Shown here: in pieces, positions 20,292 through 28,936 of the stretch
How the letters are laid out: every line of letters starts with the position of its first letter
Numbering within the stretch: the first letter of the stretch is position 1
NCBI RefSeq assembly: GCF_000234665.1
Contig: NC_018337.1
Coordinates: forward strand, 1,186,556-1,250,555
Direction: 5' to 3'
DNA length: 64,000 nucleotides
Origin: Leishmania mexicana MHOM/GT/2001/U1103
Lineage: Eukaryota; Euglenozoa; Kinetoplastea; Trypanosomatida; Trypanosomatidae
The notes under the pieces: generated by a model
Database searches by the model: none
Told to the model about the DNA's origin: nothing
The model's input: the letters and a program-made list of their open reading frames with translations, nothing else
Program-made: the position numbers and the translations under genes

Positions 20292-21572
20292 ATGGAGTTC
20301 GTCTCGACAGAGAGCGGTGTGCAACGGCCTCCGGTCGGTGTGCCACCGTACCGCGTACCGCCCCTCTCGGGTCTATACCGAATGCGCTACTATCCGCCCA
20401 CGCCAGCCGACACCTCATCCGATTGTCTCCGTACAGAGGGTGGTTTTGAAGGGTCTGGTGACGCGGTATCTGGCACTCGCACGGCTTGCAGTGCAACCAC
20501 TGGTCCTCGGTCACAAGCTGGTGCAAACTCCGCTGCAGCGCGCCATGAGGCACTCCATAAGCAGCTTCTCCGCGCGTCCTCACTGCTTGATGGTGGCATC
20601 GATTTGTTCGCCCTATACTCCTTGTGTGAGGCGGAGCCGGTGCCGTGCAAGCTGTGCACCCTACACACGCAGACAACGTTGAACACCTGCTCGTACCGTC
20701 TCCGCCAGTCGTATGAGCTACAAAAGAGAGACGCAGATCCATCTCTGCACTTCCTCACCAGAGACGCGGAAACTGGTGATGAAGGTGCCGCTCGATCGGC
20801 GACAGAGTCTTCGCCGCTGATTCGCATCTTGCAGCAGGGCTGGTATGCCTTCTTCTTCCCGATGAGCGAATGTGGGCGGCTGAAGGACAACCTGCTGGTG
20901 TACCTCGGCGAGGCCTTGATTGCCGGCGACGTGGCTGAGTGCGACCTGGTCAACGACGGTTGTCTACGACCGCTCCAGACGGCAGCGACGGCAGCGGCAT
21001 TACCTGGGGCAGTGAACGGTCCTGCCGGGGGTACGACAGCGGCAGGGGCATCAAAGTCGAGCTCCGCAACCCCGGAGCGTTGGAAGTCTCTTTTCTACTA
21101 CGTGGTCAGTCCTGTTCCTGTGCACTGGAGTACGAGGGAGACGGCAGACGTCCACTTGACTATCTTGTGGCGCAGCATACCAGCTGCCTATCCACAGCAT
21201 CGCCAGAGGAAGAAGAACTTGACGCTTCTATACTCGTACTACTGCTCGCCGCGGGCGCCGGACACCTTCACATGCCGCGCGCACTTCCCCAGTCATACTC
21301 GACTGCTACTGGTGCGCAGCCCAAATTGCGACACGAAGGTGCAACTGCGCAATCATGTGACAGAACACATGGCGACGGTGCACGTGGAAACGATGGACGG
21401 AAAGCCGCTAGAGACACACCGACACACGCGCGACTACGTCTTCGTGCTGCAGTTCATGTTGGGGGACAACTCAGGGATTCTGGAGGAGTCCAGCGTCTTT
21501 GCAGCGGCTGTAGTGGCGATTGTGTTCCTGCTTCTTCTTTGGGTGTTTCTCACCAAGGACCTCATTCTGTAA
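20292..21572 (+). CDS. Hypothetical tail-anchored protein
   Basis: The 426-aa protein was not recognised. It has a disordered N-terminus (1-90), a central region with several Cys (about 110-135: CEAEPVPCKLC...C), an Ala/Gly/Thr-rich linker (about 236-262), and a C-terminal globular part (265-390) rich in beta-type alternation (SLFYYVVSPVPVHW, VHLTILWRSIP). It ends with a single hydrophobic helix (403-420) followed by TKDLIL, the layout of a tail-anchored membrane protein facing the cytosol. Which membrane cannot be told. ATG 20292 is the first Met in frame. Confidence 0.7.
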   Translation: MEFVSTESGVQRPPVGVPPYRVPPLSGLYRMRYYPPTPADTSSDCLRTEGGFEGSGDAVSGTRTACSATTGPRSQAGANSAAARHEALHKQLLRASSLLDGGIDLFALYSLCEAEPVPCKLCTLHTQTTLNTCSYRLRQSYELQKRDADPSLHFLTRDAETGDEGAARSATESSPLIRILQQGWYAFFFPMSECGRLKDNLLVYLGEALIAGDVAECDLVNDGCLRPLQTAATAAALPGAVNGPAGGTTAAGASKSSSATPERWKSLFYYVVSPVPVHWSTRETADVHLTILWRSIPAAYPQHRQRKKNLTLLYSYYCSPRAPDTFTCRAHFPSHTRLLLVRSPNCDTKVQLRNHVTEHMATVHVETMDGKPLETHRHTRDYVFVLQFMLGDNSGILEESSVFAAAVVAIVFLLLLWVFLTKDLIL

Positions 21573-21987
21573 CTGGGGCTCTCGCAAGGCATCTGTGTGT
21601 GTACTTGTGCGGATGTGCCCCTGAGTAACCTGTCTGGGGTGACTTATCATGCTCCTCGCTGGACTGCGCGCCACTGCCTTTTCGAGGGCCATGCGAACAA
21701 GTGACGCACCCTCTCCCTACCCGGCCTTCTCTCTGTGTGTCTCGCGGTCACGCGCAGACAAATTCCGTGCATATACGCACACGTTGAAAGTCGCGGCAAT
21801 TTTTTGAGCGTGCACCACCAAGAAGGCAGGACAAAGAGTTGTACCCTTGCAACGAAGATACCCTCTCAGCAGCAGTGCCACTGGTGCTTCCAAGACCTCC
21901 TTGGCGGCTGTTACCTGGCGCAACTGTGGTCAAGGTCATCTACAAATTCCACCCACGCCTTGCCGTCAGCTCTTTTTCTTTGCCTCT
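21573..21987. other. Proximal 3' region of the tail-anchored orphan
   Basis: About 415 bases without a gene. Precedes SIDER-like copy B. Confidence 0.4.
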
Positions 21988-22500
21988 CTCCGCGATGACT
22001 GGGAGAGGGGGGAGGAGGACCAACAGCTCACAGTGCGCGCCATCTCAGGGTCCAGTGCACTCCCCTTCGTTCCACTTCACCCACCCACCCACCCACAGAC
22101 ACGCACTCTGACTGTGTGGGGAGGAGCGAAGCAGCCCCTCCCTTTTCCTATCCTCTGCCAATGCCGAACTACCTCCGGTCGTGGCAGGACCAAGTACCCG
22201 CAACGTAGCGAAGTCGGTGCGATGTATCGCTACTGATGCCGGTGGCGTAGTCCTGGATTGGCGTGGCGTCGGAGCGACCCGCGAGACACTGGTGGGGTGG
22301 GGCTTGAGGCAAAGCGCCAGGCTCTCAGATGACTGGGCCGGCGCGTTGCTGCAACGCGCGTCTGTACGACCGCTTTGCACCCTGCGATGTGCCCCTCCCC
22401 CCTCTGTGGCAGCCCCGGAAGGGAGGGGGGTGGTTGGTGGGCGGGCGATAGCGAGTGGTGCTGGCGTCGTGTTGTACGGCGGAGAAACGGACTCGCGTTC
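21988..22500 (+). mobile_element. SIDER-like short retroposon, short subtype, copy B
   Basis: One of four near-identical copies. It begins near TGACTGGGAGAGG, contains CAACAGCTCACAGTG and four CCCA units (22080-22095), then the TGCCGAACTACCTCCGG and GATGTATCGCTACTG blocks, and ends near GGAGAAACGGACTCGCGTT followed by A-rich DNA. It lies about 415 bases after the preceding stop codon. Leishmania SIDER elements in 3' UTRs are known to influence mRNA stability or translation. Confidence 0.85.
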
Positions 22501-22710
22501 CCAACAGAAGAAAACAAAACGGAATTGCAGTTATCTCACCTACTCCTTCCTCCTACAAACTCTTGTTCTGTTGTCTCTTTCCGTTTCATGGGTAACGCCC
22601 GCCATTGTGCCGGCGATGACGCGCGTGTCTGAGCGTGTGCCGACGTTTTCTCATGTCTTACCCTTCTCCCCGGTAATACAGACGTAGGAGTACATGTGTG
22701 CGCGCAAAAG

Positions 22711-24477
22711 ATGAGCTCGGACTACTCACGTGTGTGCGCGACTGAGAGTGCGTCGGAGTCACATCCGCCGGCGTACTCGCGCGACGCACTTCAGAAGGAG
22801 TTGCACGAGGGCTTCCGAAAGCAGCAGCAGCGAGTTAACAAAATCCGACAGGTCGAGCAGATGGCACTCGCCAAAGGCTTGGGCGAGTCGGCCGCCACGT
22901 CTTTGAAAGACGGTTTCTATATCCCGTATAAGGTACTGCCGCCTCTCAAGCCAGAGGAGATGAGGCTGTTTGAGCGGATAGACATCAAGAAGTTGTGTCA
23001 ACGTGCGGAGGGGAAACTAGAGGAGTCTTCCGTGGCTCCTCCACTCACGCTCGGCACGGACCCTGTGGAACACCAGCTGATGCAGGCAAAGGAGCATCAA
23101 ACATCTACAGAGGCTGGCGTTGAGGACGCCCTGAGCACTTCCCTTTCCTCTATGGCCTCGTCGCTAGCAGCTCTCGAGGGCAACTCTTCCGAGGATGTCC
23201 GGCAGTTTCTACACCATCTGCGGTCCACATCACGTGCCACCTCCTCTCTCCGCGATGCACGTGCGGAGGTGGATGACAATATTCAGGCCGTAGAGGAGGC
23301 GCTGTTACGGCAGAGCTCGCCGCTTTCCTTCGAGGATCTGCTGGATACAGCATCCCGTCTACTGGCCGCGATGGAGCGCGGTGAACTCACGGAAGATGTG
23401 ATGGTGCCGCGCGGTGCGGATGTTAGTACGGAGAAGGATGAAAGCAACGCGGGAAGCCCTGCGGACTCAGCAGAGGCGCCCTCGTCGGCGAGCTGCTCAA
23501 CAACGCGTGTTCTGCACGGCGCTGTGGAGGTGGAAACGTACACTCGCAAGCATTTTCTCCCGAAAGCCTACGAGGTGGTCGCCATTGCGCATACCGCGGA
23601 GTGGATTCTCCAGTACACAATGGCCTACCTGCGCACCACCGTGGCCGTGAACCGAGACGAGGCATTCACTCGCCTAACCCTGCTGGCGCGCTGCGTGCGG
23701 CTGCTCGGCGATATAGAGAACTTCTCCTCTATCCTCTTATCCCTGGAAACCAAGTGCGAGGAGTACGCAGGTTTCATGGCACTCAAGGACACGGCGGAGG
23801 AACACCTGGGCACACTACTGAATGAGGTGGAAAGCTCGCTGGACGCCATTTTGAGCGTGCCGTTTCCGTCTCGTCGCGCACGTCTTGTGTTGCTCGAGGG
23901 TGGCATGCAGAAGAAGTTGCAGCGTGCTCTGCTCTTTCTCAATGAGATCGACTGCAGCTGGACGCCGCATGTGCGCTTTCACTGGGCGTGGAAGGTGGAA
24001 CTGCTCGGCGCGTCGTTTCACCGCATACATGGGCTAATTTCGCGCAAGCACATGAAGTGCAGTATGGGTTTCGTGGACGACTCCCTCTACGAGCGGGTAG
24101 CGGACACGCGCATTACCGGTCGCTACATGGGCGCCTCCCCGGTTCAACCAAAAGTGCTCCGCGCGCAGCAGGTGGAGTATGAGAAGATCACGGAGGGTCT
24201 CACTTTTCAGCAAATCGGTATGTCAATCAAAGGGATGGCGAGCCTTCTTGTTGGCGAGCAGCTGTGCATGGGGGCGCGGTACATTCTCTGCCAATCCACA
24301 AAGGAGTTCGACCCGGTCTGGGGCTTTCACATGGATGAAATCAGCACAGCACCGACGCAAGAGGAGCTCTCCGCGACGGCGGCGAAGATAGCGACACATG
24401 CCAAGGACCAGCTCACGGCGCGACCGACCAAGAAAAGAAAAGAGCCCTCTTCCACGACCTTTCTCACTCAGTTGTAG
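22711..24477 (+). CDS. Conserved-type hypothetical protein (588 aa)
   Basis: The start chosen is ATG 22711 (MSSDYSRVC); the frame is open to a GTG at 22696. No family was recognised. The N-terminal third is charged and helical (RDALQKELHEGFRKQQQRVNKI at about 25-46). The middle has an acidic/Ser-rich linker (about 228-256). The C-terminal half (about 270-545) is a compact mostly helical region (TAEWILQYTMAYLRTTVAV; ARCVRLLGDIENFSSILLS) without transmembrane segments. The C-terminus has a basic PTKKRKE stretch (574-580) that could be a nuclear signal. A SIDER-like element begins about 154 bases after the stop. Confidence 0.75.
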   Translation: MSSDYSRVCATESASESHPPAYSRDALQKELHEGFRKQQQRVNKIRQVEQMALAKGLGESAATSLKDGFYIPYKVLPPLKPEEMRLFERIDIKKLCQRAEGKLEESSVAPPLTLGTDPVEHQLMQAKEHQTSTEAGVEDALSTSLSSMASSLAALEGNSSEDVRQFLHHLRSTSRATSSLRDARAEVDDNIQAVEEALLRQSSPLSFEDLLDTASRLLAAMERGELTEDVMVPRGADVSTEKDESNAGSPADSAEAPSSASCSTTRVLHGAVEVETYTRKHFLPKAYEVVAIAHTAEWILQYTMAYLRTTVAVNRDEAFTRLTLLARCVRLLGDIENFSSILLSLETKCEEYAGFMALKDTAEEHLGTLLNEVESSLDAILSVPFPSRRARLVLLEGGMQKKLQRALLFLNEIDCSWTPHVRFHWAWKVELLGASFHRIHGLISRKHMKCSMGFVDDSLYERVADTRITGRYMGASPVQPKVLRAQQVEYEKITEGLTFQQIGMSIKGMASLLVGEQLCMGARYILCQSTKEFDPVWGFHMDEISTAPTQEELSATAAKIATHAKDQLTARPTKKRKEPSSTTFLTQL

Positions 24478-24630
24478 ATGATGATCAGTTTTAGTTCATC
24501 GATGTGTGCGTGTGTGTCTCTCTCTGGTTCCACCAATCGTGCATCCGCGGCTTTGCCGTGTGTCTCCGCACTACCTTTCTCTCTCTGCCCTCATGGATGT
24601 AAACCATTTTTATTCCGCTATGTGCCTATT

Positions 24631-25138
24631 TCCTGCATGACTGGGAGGGGAGGAGGGCCAACAGCTCACAGTGTGCGCCATCTCAGGGTCCAGTGCACTC
24701 CCCTTCGTCCCACTTCACCCACCCACCCACCCATAGACACACACTCTGTCTGTGTGGGGAGGAGCGAAGGAGCCCCTCCCTTTTCCTATCCTCTGCCAAT
24801 GCCGAACTACCTCCGGTCGTGGCAGGACCAAGTATCCGCAACGTAGCGAAGTCGGTGCGATGTATCGCTACTGATGCCGGTGGTGTAGTCCTGGATTGGC
24901 GTGGCGTCGGAGCGACCCGCGAGACACTGGTGGGGTGGGGCTTGAGGCAAAGCGCCAGGCTCTCAGATGACTGGGCCGGCGCGTTGCTGCAACGCGCGTC
25001 TGTACGACCGCTTTGCACCCTGCGATGTGCCCCTCCCCCCTCTGTGGCAGCCCCGGAAGGAAGGGGGGTGGTTGGTGGGCGGGCGATAGCGAGTGGTGCT
25101 GGCGTCGTGTTGTACGGCGGAGAAACGGACTCACGTTG
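24631..25138 (+). mobile_element. SIDER-like short retroposon, short subtype, copy C
   Basis: Near-identical to copies B, E and F: same order of blocks from CATGACTGGGAGGGGAGG to GGAGAAACGGACTCACGTTG, with four CCCA units near 24718-24733. It begins about 154 bases after the stop codon of the 588-aa gene, so it lies in its probable 3' UTR. Confidence 0.86.
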
Positions 25139-26146
25139 CCAACAGGAGAAAACGTTTTCGAGGTCTTGTCTTTATGAGCAGATTGCTTTGACGTACCGTT
25201 AATGTGCAACTGTCGTCTGCACTGGATGCACGGACGCCTGTAGTTGCCACCTACTCTCTGTAGCACCAAAATTTCTGCTGATGCACGAGGAAGAGGAGAC
25301 ACGTAATGTGAAGGAAAACATCTGCAGGGGCCTGTGCTCTTTACCGCTGAAGAACCAAGTGGATGCGAGGAATCACTCCAGTACGCCGTTTCTGCGGGGC
25401 TGGGAGGAAGGGCGGACAACATGGACTTGTGAGACTACTGGGAAAAGGTACGTCGACCTTGGGGCACGGGGCACACCAGCACTCACTGCTCTCTTGGGCC
25501 ACCAACGCTCCCTGCTTCACACTCTCGACCAGTGCAGCTGGGCCGAAGGCGTGTGCGAAGGTACCACATGCTAATGTTCGCTCACACGCGGACGTAACTC
25601 CATCTTGCATACTCCCATTTTTTTGTCGGCAACGCGTCTACTGGGGTGGGCACACCGCAGAAAAGCTAAACGCGCGCCAGCACGCGCACGTGTTGCTTAT
25701 TCCACCGACACAAGCACATCACGCGCATTAGCGTGCGCAGGCGGTTCCTGGGGCCATCGCGCACGTTGGCTTCGTACCCCTCACGACTCCGAGCAAGCAT
25801 AAAAGAGGAAGGGAGGAGCCTTTTCGGCTGTCTCGGTTTGCTGCGCCCGTTTCCCACTTTTTTCGCTGCTTGCTCTCCTTGGTTTTTGCCGCACCGCTTC
25901 ATAGATGCCTTCATAGACAAGACACCAAAGTGGGTGCTGTGCCGACGGCTGTATGCGAGCTTACATCACACGTCTTCCTGTGTGCGTGACTTTGTTTGTA
26001 TTCTTGTCCGTCCGAGGCTGCCTCTGCGCGGGCGTGTGTGTGTGTGTCCGTGTGTCTTAGACGGTCATGCGGGGGTGGGGGCTACCTTATTGACGGAGTC
26101 TTTGTTTTCGTTTTCTCTACCGCTCGCGTCTCTTTGGTTCGTCACC
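25139..26146. other. Intergenic upstream of the ubiquitin-like/CesT-like gene
   Basis: About 1 kb. The frame of the next gene is open back to 25733, but that part reads as translated UTR (Phe/Cys/Arg-rich) and includes T-runs (25856-25863, 26101-26118). No other gene. Confidence 0.45.
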
Positions 26147-27853
26147 ATGGAGTCCTCGACTGCTGCGGCCGCGCCCACCACCTGTGTCTACGTTCTTTCT
26201 GATGTCGACGGCTACAAGTACAAGCTCGTTATGCAAGGCGATGTCCAGCTTCTCACTGTGCGCAAGGTGAAGCGGTATCTCCAGCGAGCCGCAGGAATCA
26301 ATCCTGCGCAGCAGCTGCTCACTTTCAACAGCGTGGCACTCCACGACACGATGAGTGGAAAAGATGCCGGCTTCTTCGACGGAGCCATTCTGCGGCTGCA
26401 GCAGGTATCGTCGTCCTCTGCAGCACTGGCGAAATGCATCTCTGCATGCGGAGCATCGCCCTTCCACAGTTCACACGGAGTACCAGGCTGTGCCAGCTTG
26501 CTCACTGCTCCTCCTCGTGGTGCACAGGACCCAGACACTCGCACCTCCCCGCGAAGAGACGGTTCTTTTTTCGCTGAAACATCGCCACGACTGTCCGCGC
26601 CGGCGGCAAGAGGGGTCGTCGGGGTTCCGCAGCTGATCGGCAGCCCTCGCGCTTTGCCGCCGCCGCTGCGGCGCCTATCACCGAACCAATTAACAGGTGG
26701 TGCCGAGCGAGAGGTGTACGATGCCGCTTCGTGCCCGAGCAGGGACGTGGTAGCAGGCATGGCTTACTCCTCTCCCCTAGAGCTCACAGGTGCAAGTAGC
26801 GCTACGGCCAGCACACCGCAAGCTATTCCAGGGGGGACGTCGTCTGCCCCAAACGCACATGGCGACGGCGTCCAGGCGTACTGCCGCGAGCTGGAAGAGA
26901 AAGTGGCGGCTCTTTCTATCGACAACGTACGGCTTCGTGAGCAACTCCAAGTGGTGGCCCGGCAGGCGGCTGAGGCGTGCCCGGATTGGAGGCACGAGGA
27001 GGAGGTGAAACGACTGAAGGCGGCCGTTGCATTGGCGCAAGAGAGCGTCAGGGATGCAGAGAGGGCTGCGGCAGATCGGTGGCGCGTCAAGGAGGAGGAA
27101 CTTGTCAAGGAGCTGGATCTGCTGCGAGAGGAGCGACGGCGGTTTCAGGAGGAATCCACCGCGCAGGAAGCGAAGCTGCAGGAGCTGGTGCACTCGATGG
27201 AGGGTGAGATTCGGGGCCTAAAGTACGAGCTTCACGATAAGGATGAAGCTTTACAGGCGGCCCGGCTCTCACTGGCCGAAGTGCAAAGTGAGAAATGCTC
27301 GTGGACAGACGTGGCGCGTCGCGGTGTCGACATTTGCCCGCCTGGCGAAGCCAGCCACCCATTTGCGCCAGCTGGACCTCGCCATACGCGAATTCCGCAG
27401 GACCAGCCCCAGCATGGCGGCAGTGCCAGCATTGACGAGTTGGCGGAAACGGCCTTGACGTATCTGACGCAGGCATTCGAGTCCGCCGCACCGCTGGAGC
27501 TTGAACCTGAGAACGACACCTGCGTCGTCTCGGTAGCCAAGGATTTGAATGTGCTTGTCACGCTTGATCGAGAGACCGAACGACTGTATTTGTACGTGAC
27601 GCTCCTCAACCACCTGCCTTCTTCTGCTGCCCAACGGATGCAGCTGTACGAGATGCTGCTGGAGGGTGCGTTGCTCGGCAAAGACATGGCTGGGGGCGGT
27701 GTCGGAGTGAGCCTAGAGTCGAACCTCGTGCTGATGAGTATCTCAGTCAATCTACGTCATAGCGCCGCGTCTGCGCTGGCAGACGCGGCGGCACCGTTTG
27801 TGAAAGCAGCTCAGGCCTGGACAAAGAGCATTGACGTTTTGCTCAACACCTGA
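26147..27853 (+). CDS. Ubiquitin-like, coiled-coil and CesT-like (type III secretion chaperone-like) domain protein
   Basis: The start at 26147 has a strong context (CACCATGG) and gives 568 aa. Residues 12-86 look ubiquitin-like (YKYKLVMQGDVQLLTVRKVK, then AGINPAQQLLTFNSVALHD and a closing ILRLQQV strand). A Pro/Ser-rich linker follows (about 100-240), then a long coiled coil (about 241-385). The C-terminal domain (about 428-566) matches the CesT/Tir-chaperone pattern: DTCVVSVAKDLNVLVTLD, LYLYVTLLNHLP, a helix with MLLEGALLGKDMAGGGVGV, then LVLMSISVNL and a final helix FVKAAQAWTKSI. In bacteria such domains are small dimeric chaperones of secreted effectors; eukaryotic use is poorly described, although I recall such domain annotations in trypanosomatids. 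The coiled coil suggests a structural or adaptor role, possibly cytoskeletal. Confidence 0.68.
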   Translation: MESSTAAAAPTTCVYVLSDVDGYKYKLVMQGDVQLLTVRKVKRYLQRAAGINPAQQLLTFNSVALHDTMSGKDAGFFDGAILRLQQVSSSSAALAKCISACGASPFHSSHGVPGCASLLTAPPRGAQDPDTRTSPRRDGSFFAETSPRLSAPAARGVVGVPQLIGSPRALPPPLRRLSPNQLTGGAEREVYDAASCPSRDVVAGMAYSSPLELTGASSATASTPQAIPGGTSSAPNAHGDGVQAYCRELEEKVAALSIDNVRLREQLQVVARQAAEACPDWRHEEEVKRLKAAVALAQESVRDAERAAADRWRVKEEELVKELDLLREERRRFQEESTAQEAKLQELVHSMEGEIRGLKYELHDKDEALQAARLSLAEVQSEKCSWTDVARRGVDICPPGEASHPFAPAGPRHTRIPQDQPQHGGSASIDELAETALTYLTQAFESAAPLELEPENDTCVVSVAKDLNVLVTLDRETERLYLYVTLLNHLPSSAAQRMQLYEMLLEGALLGKDMAGGGVGVSLESNLVLMSISVNLRHSAASALADAAAPFVKAAQAWTKSIDVLLNT

Positions 27854-28936
27854 AGTGGTATTTTGAGCACCAGTGAATTAGAATAAATCTATGTGCCAAC
27901 AAGGGCACAGAGCCATGGCGTTGCAAGCGCGCCAGTGAGGGCTTCCGGGGTGTTTCCCTATTTTTTTTGTCTCTTCGATCCCGCGGCCTGGTGTCATTAT
28001 CCCGCCTTTGTCAGCACTCACGTCTGCAGCTGTGAAAGACACACATAATCATCTGAAGAGAGGAGCTGAGAACAGCTGGAAGCACTCTCTTTGAGCTTGT
28101 TTGAACGATGCCCACGCATTACCTTCCGCGGTCGCATCAGAGGCGCTCTCTAGGACTTTCCAGCCGGCACGGAGATTGCAGACCTGGAAGTCGCACGTGA
28201 AGGCGCACAAAATGATGTTCACGCGCCCCCCTGCTCGTATCCTGTTCATCTCTGCTGCGTCTTCCTTCAACCCTGTGATTTATTTAATCTGCACCTCCCC
28301 CTCCTCCGGCTGCCCTTGGTGTTGCGCCAATGCACAACATGTGCACAATCACTCGCGCGCATGCACGCACATGTGTCTAGAGAGAAGTACATCCACGCCA
28401 CATCTCATTTTTTTCTCTTTTTTTTCACATTTTCGAACTCCAAGTCTCTGCTCGCACGGTGTATTTTTTTTTTCTGAACCGCGACACCGATTCACAAGTG
28501 CCGTCCATCATCTACATTTGAAGGCCGCGTACTGGTGCCCACGGTGCAGGGCAGCTTTAGAGTAGGGGCGTTCCGCTGTGAGTGTTGGTGCGTGTGTGTG
28601 TATGCTCCACCACTTCCCTTGCAGACGGTGCCACGTATCGTATCCAAAGTCGGTGGGATCGCACTCATTGTGCTACTCTCCCCTATCCCCTCCCCCTTTT
28701 TTCTTTACTGCATGAGTACTGCCACGGTCTTGTGTCCTGCTCAACGTGTGGTGCGTTTTTCTGTGCGTCTGTGTGGATGTGCTGCCTACCTCTTTTTCAT
28801 TTTCACTGTTTCGTGCTTGCAGTCTTGACCACTTTTATCATCACCACTAGCTAGACTAGTGCGTGTATTGCCGTTTCTCGTCTCCCGCTGCTGTATTCAA
28901 CGAAGTACTGCGCACCTATTTTTCTCGTGCGGCGAG
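27854..28936. other. Intergenic upstream of the FHA gene
   Basis: About 1.1 kb with T-runs (27961-27968, 28407-28425, 28463-28472). No credible gene. The next frame is open back to a GTG at 28859. Confidence 0.45.

Noticed and set aside
22045..22380. Antisense ORF of about 111 codons (and a sense ORF) open in the four short SIDER-like copies
   Set aside because: Copies are almost identical at the DNA level, so openness is shared by descent. Both strands are open, there is no start-context or domain evidence, and the long copies break it.
25733..26146. N-terminal extension of the Ubl/CesT-like protein
   Set aside because: No ATG in frame before 26147; the sequence is pyrimidine-rich UTR-like, and the ATG at 26147 has a strong context and starts just before the ubiquitin-like domain.
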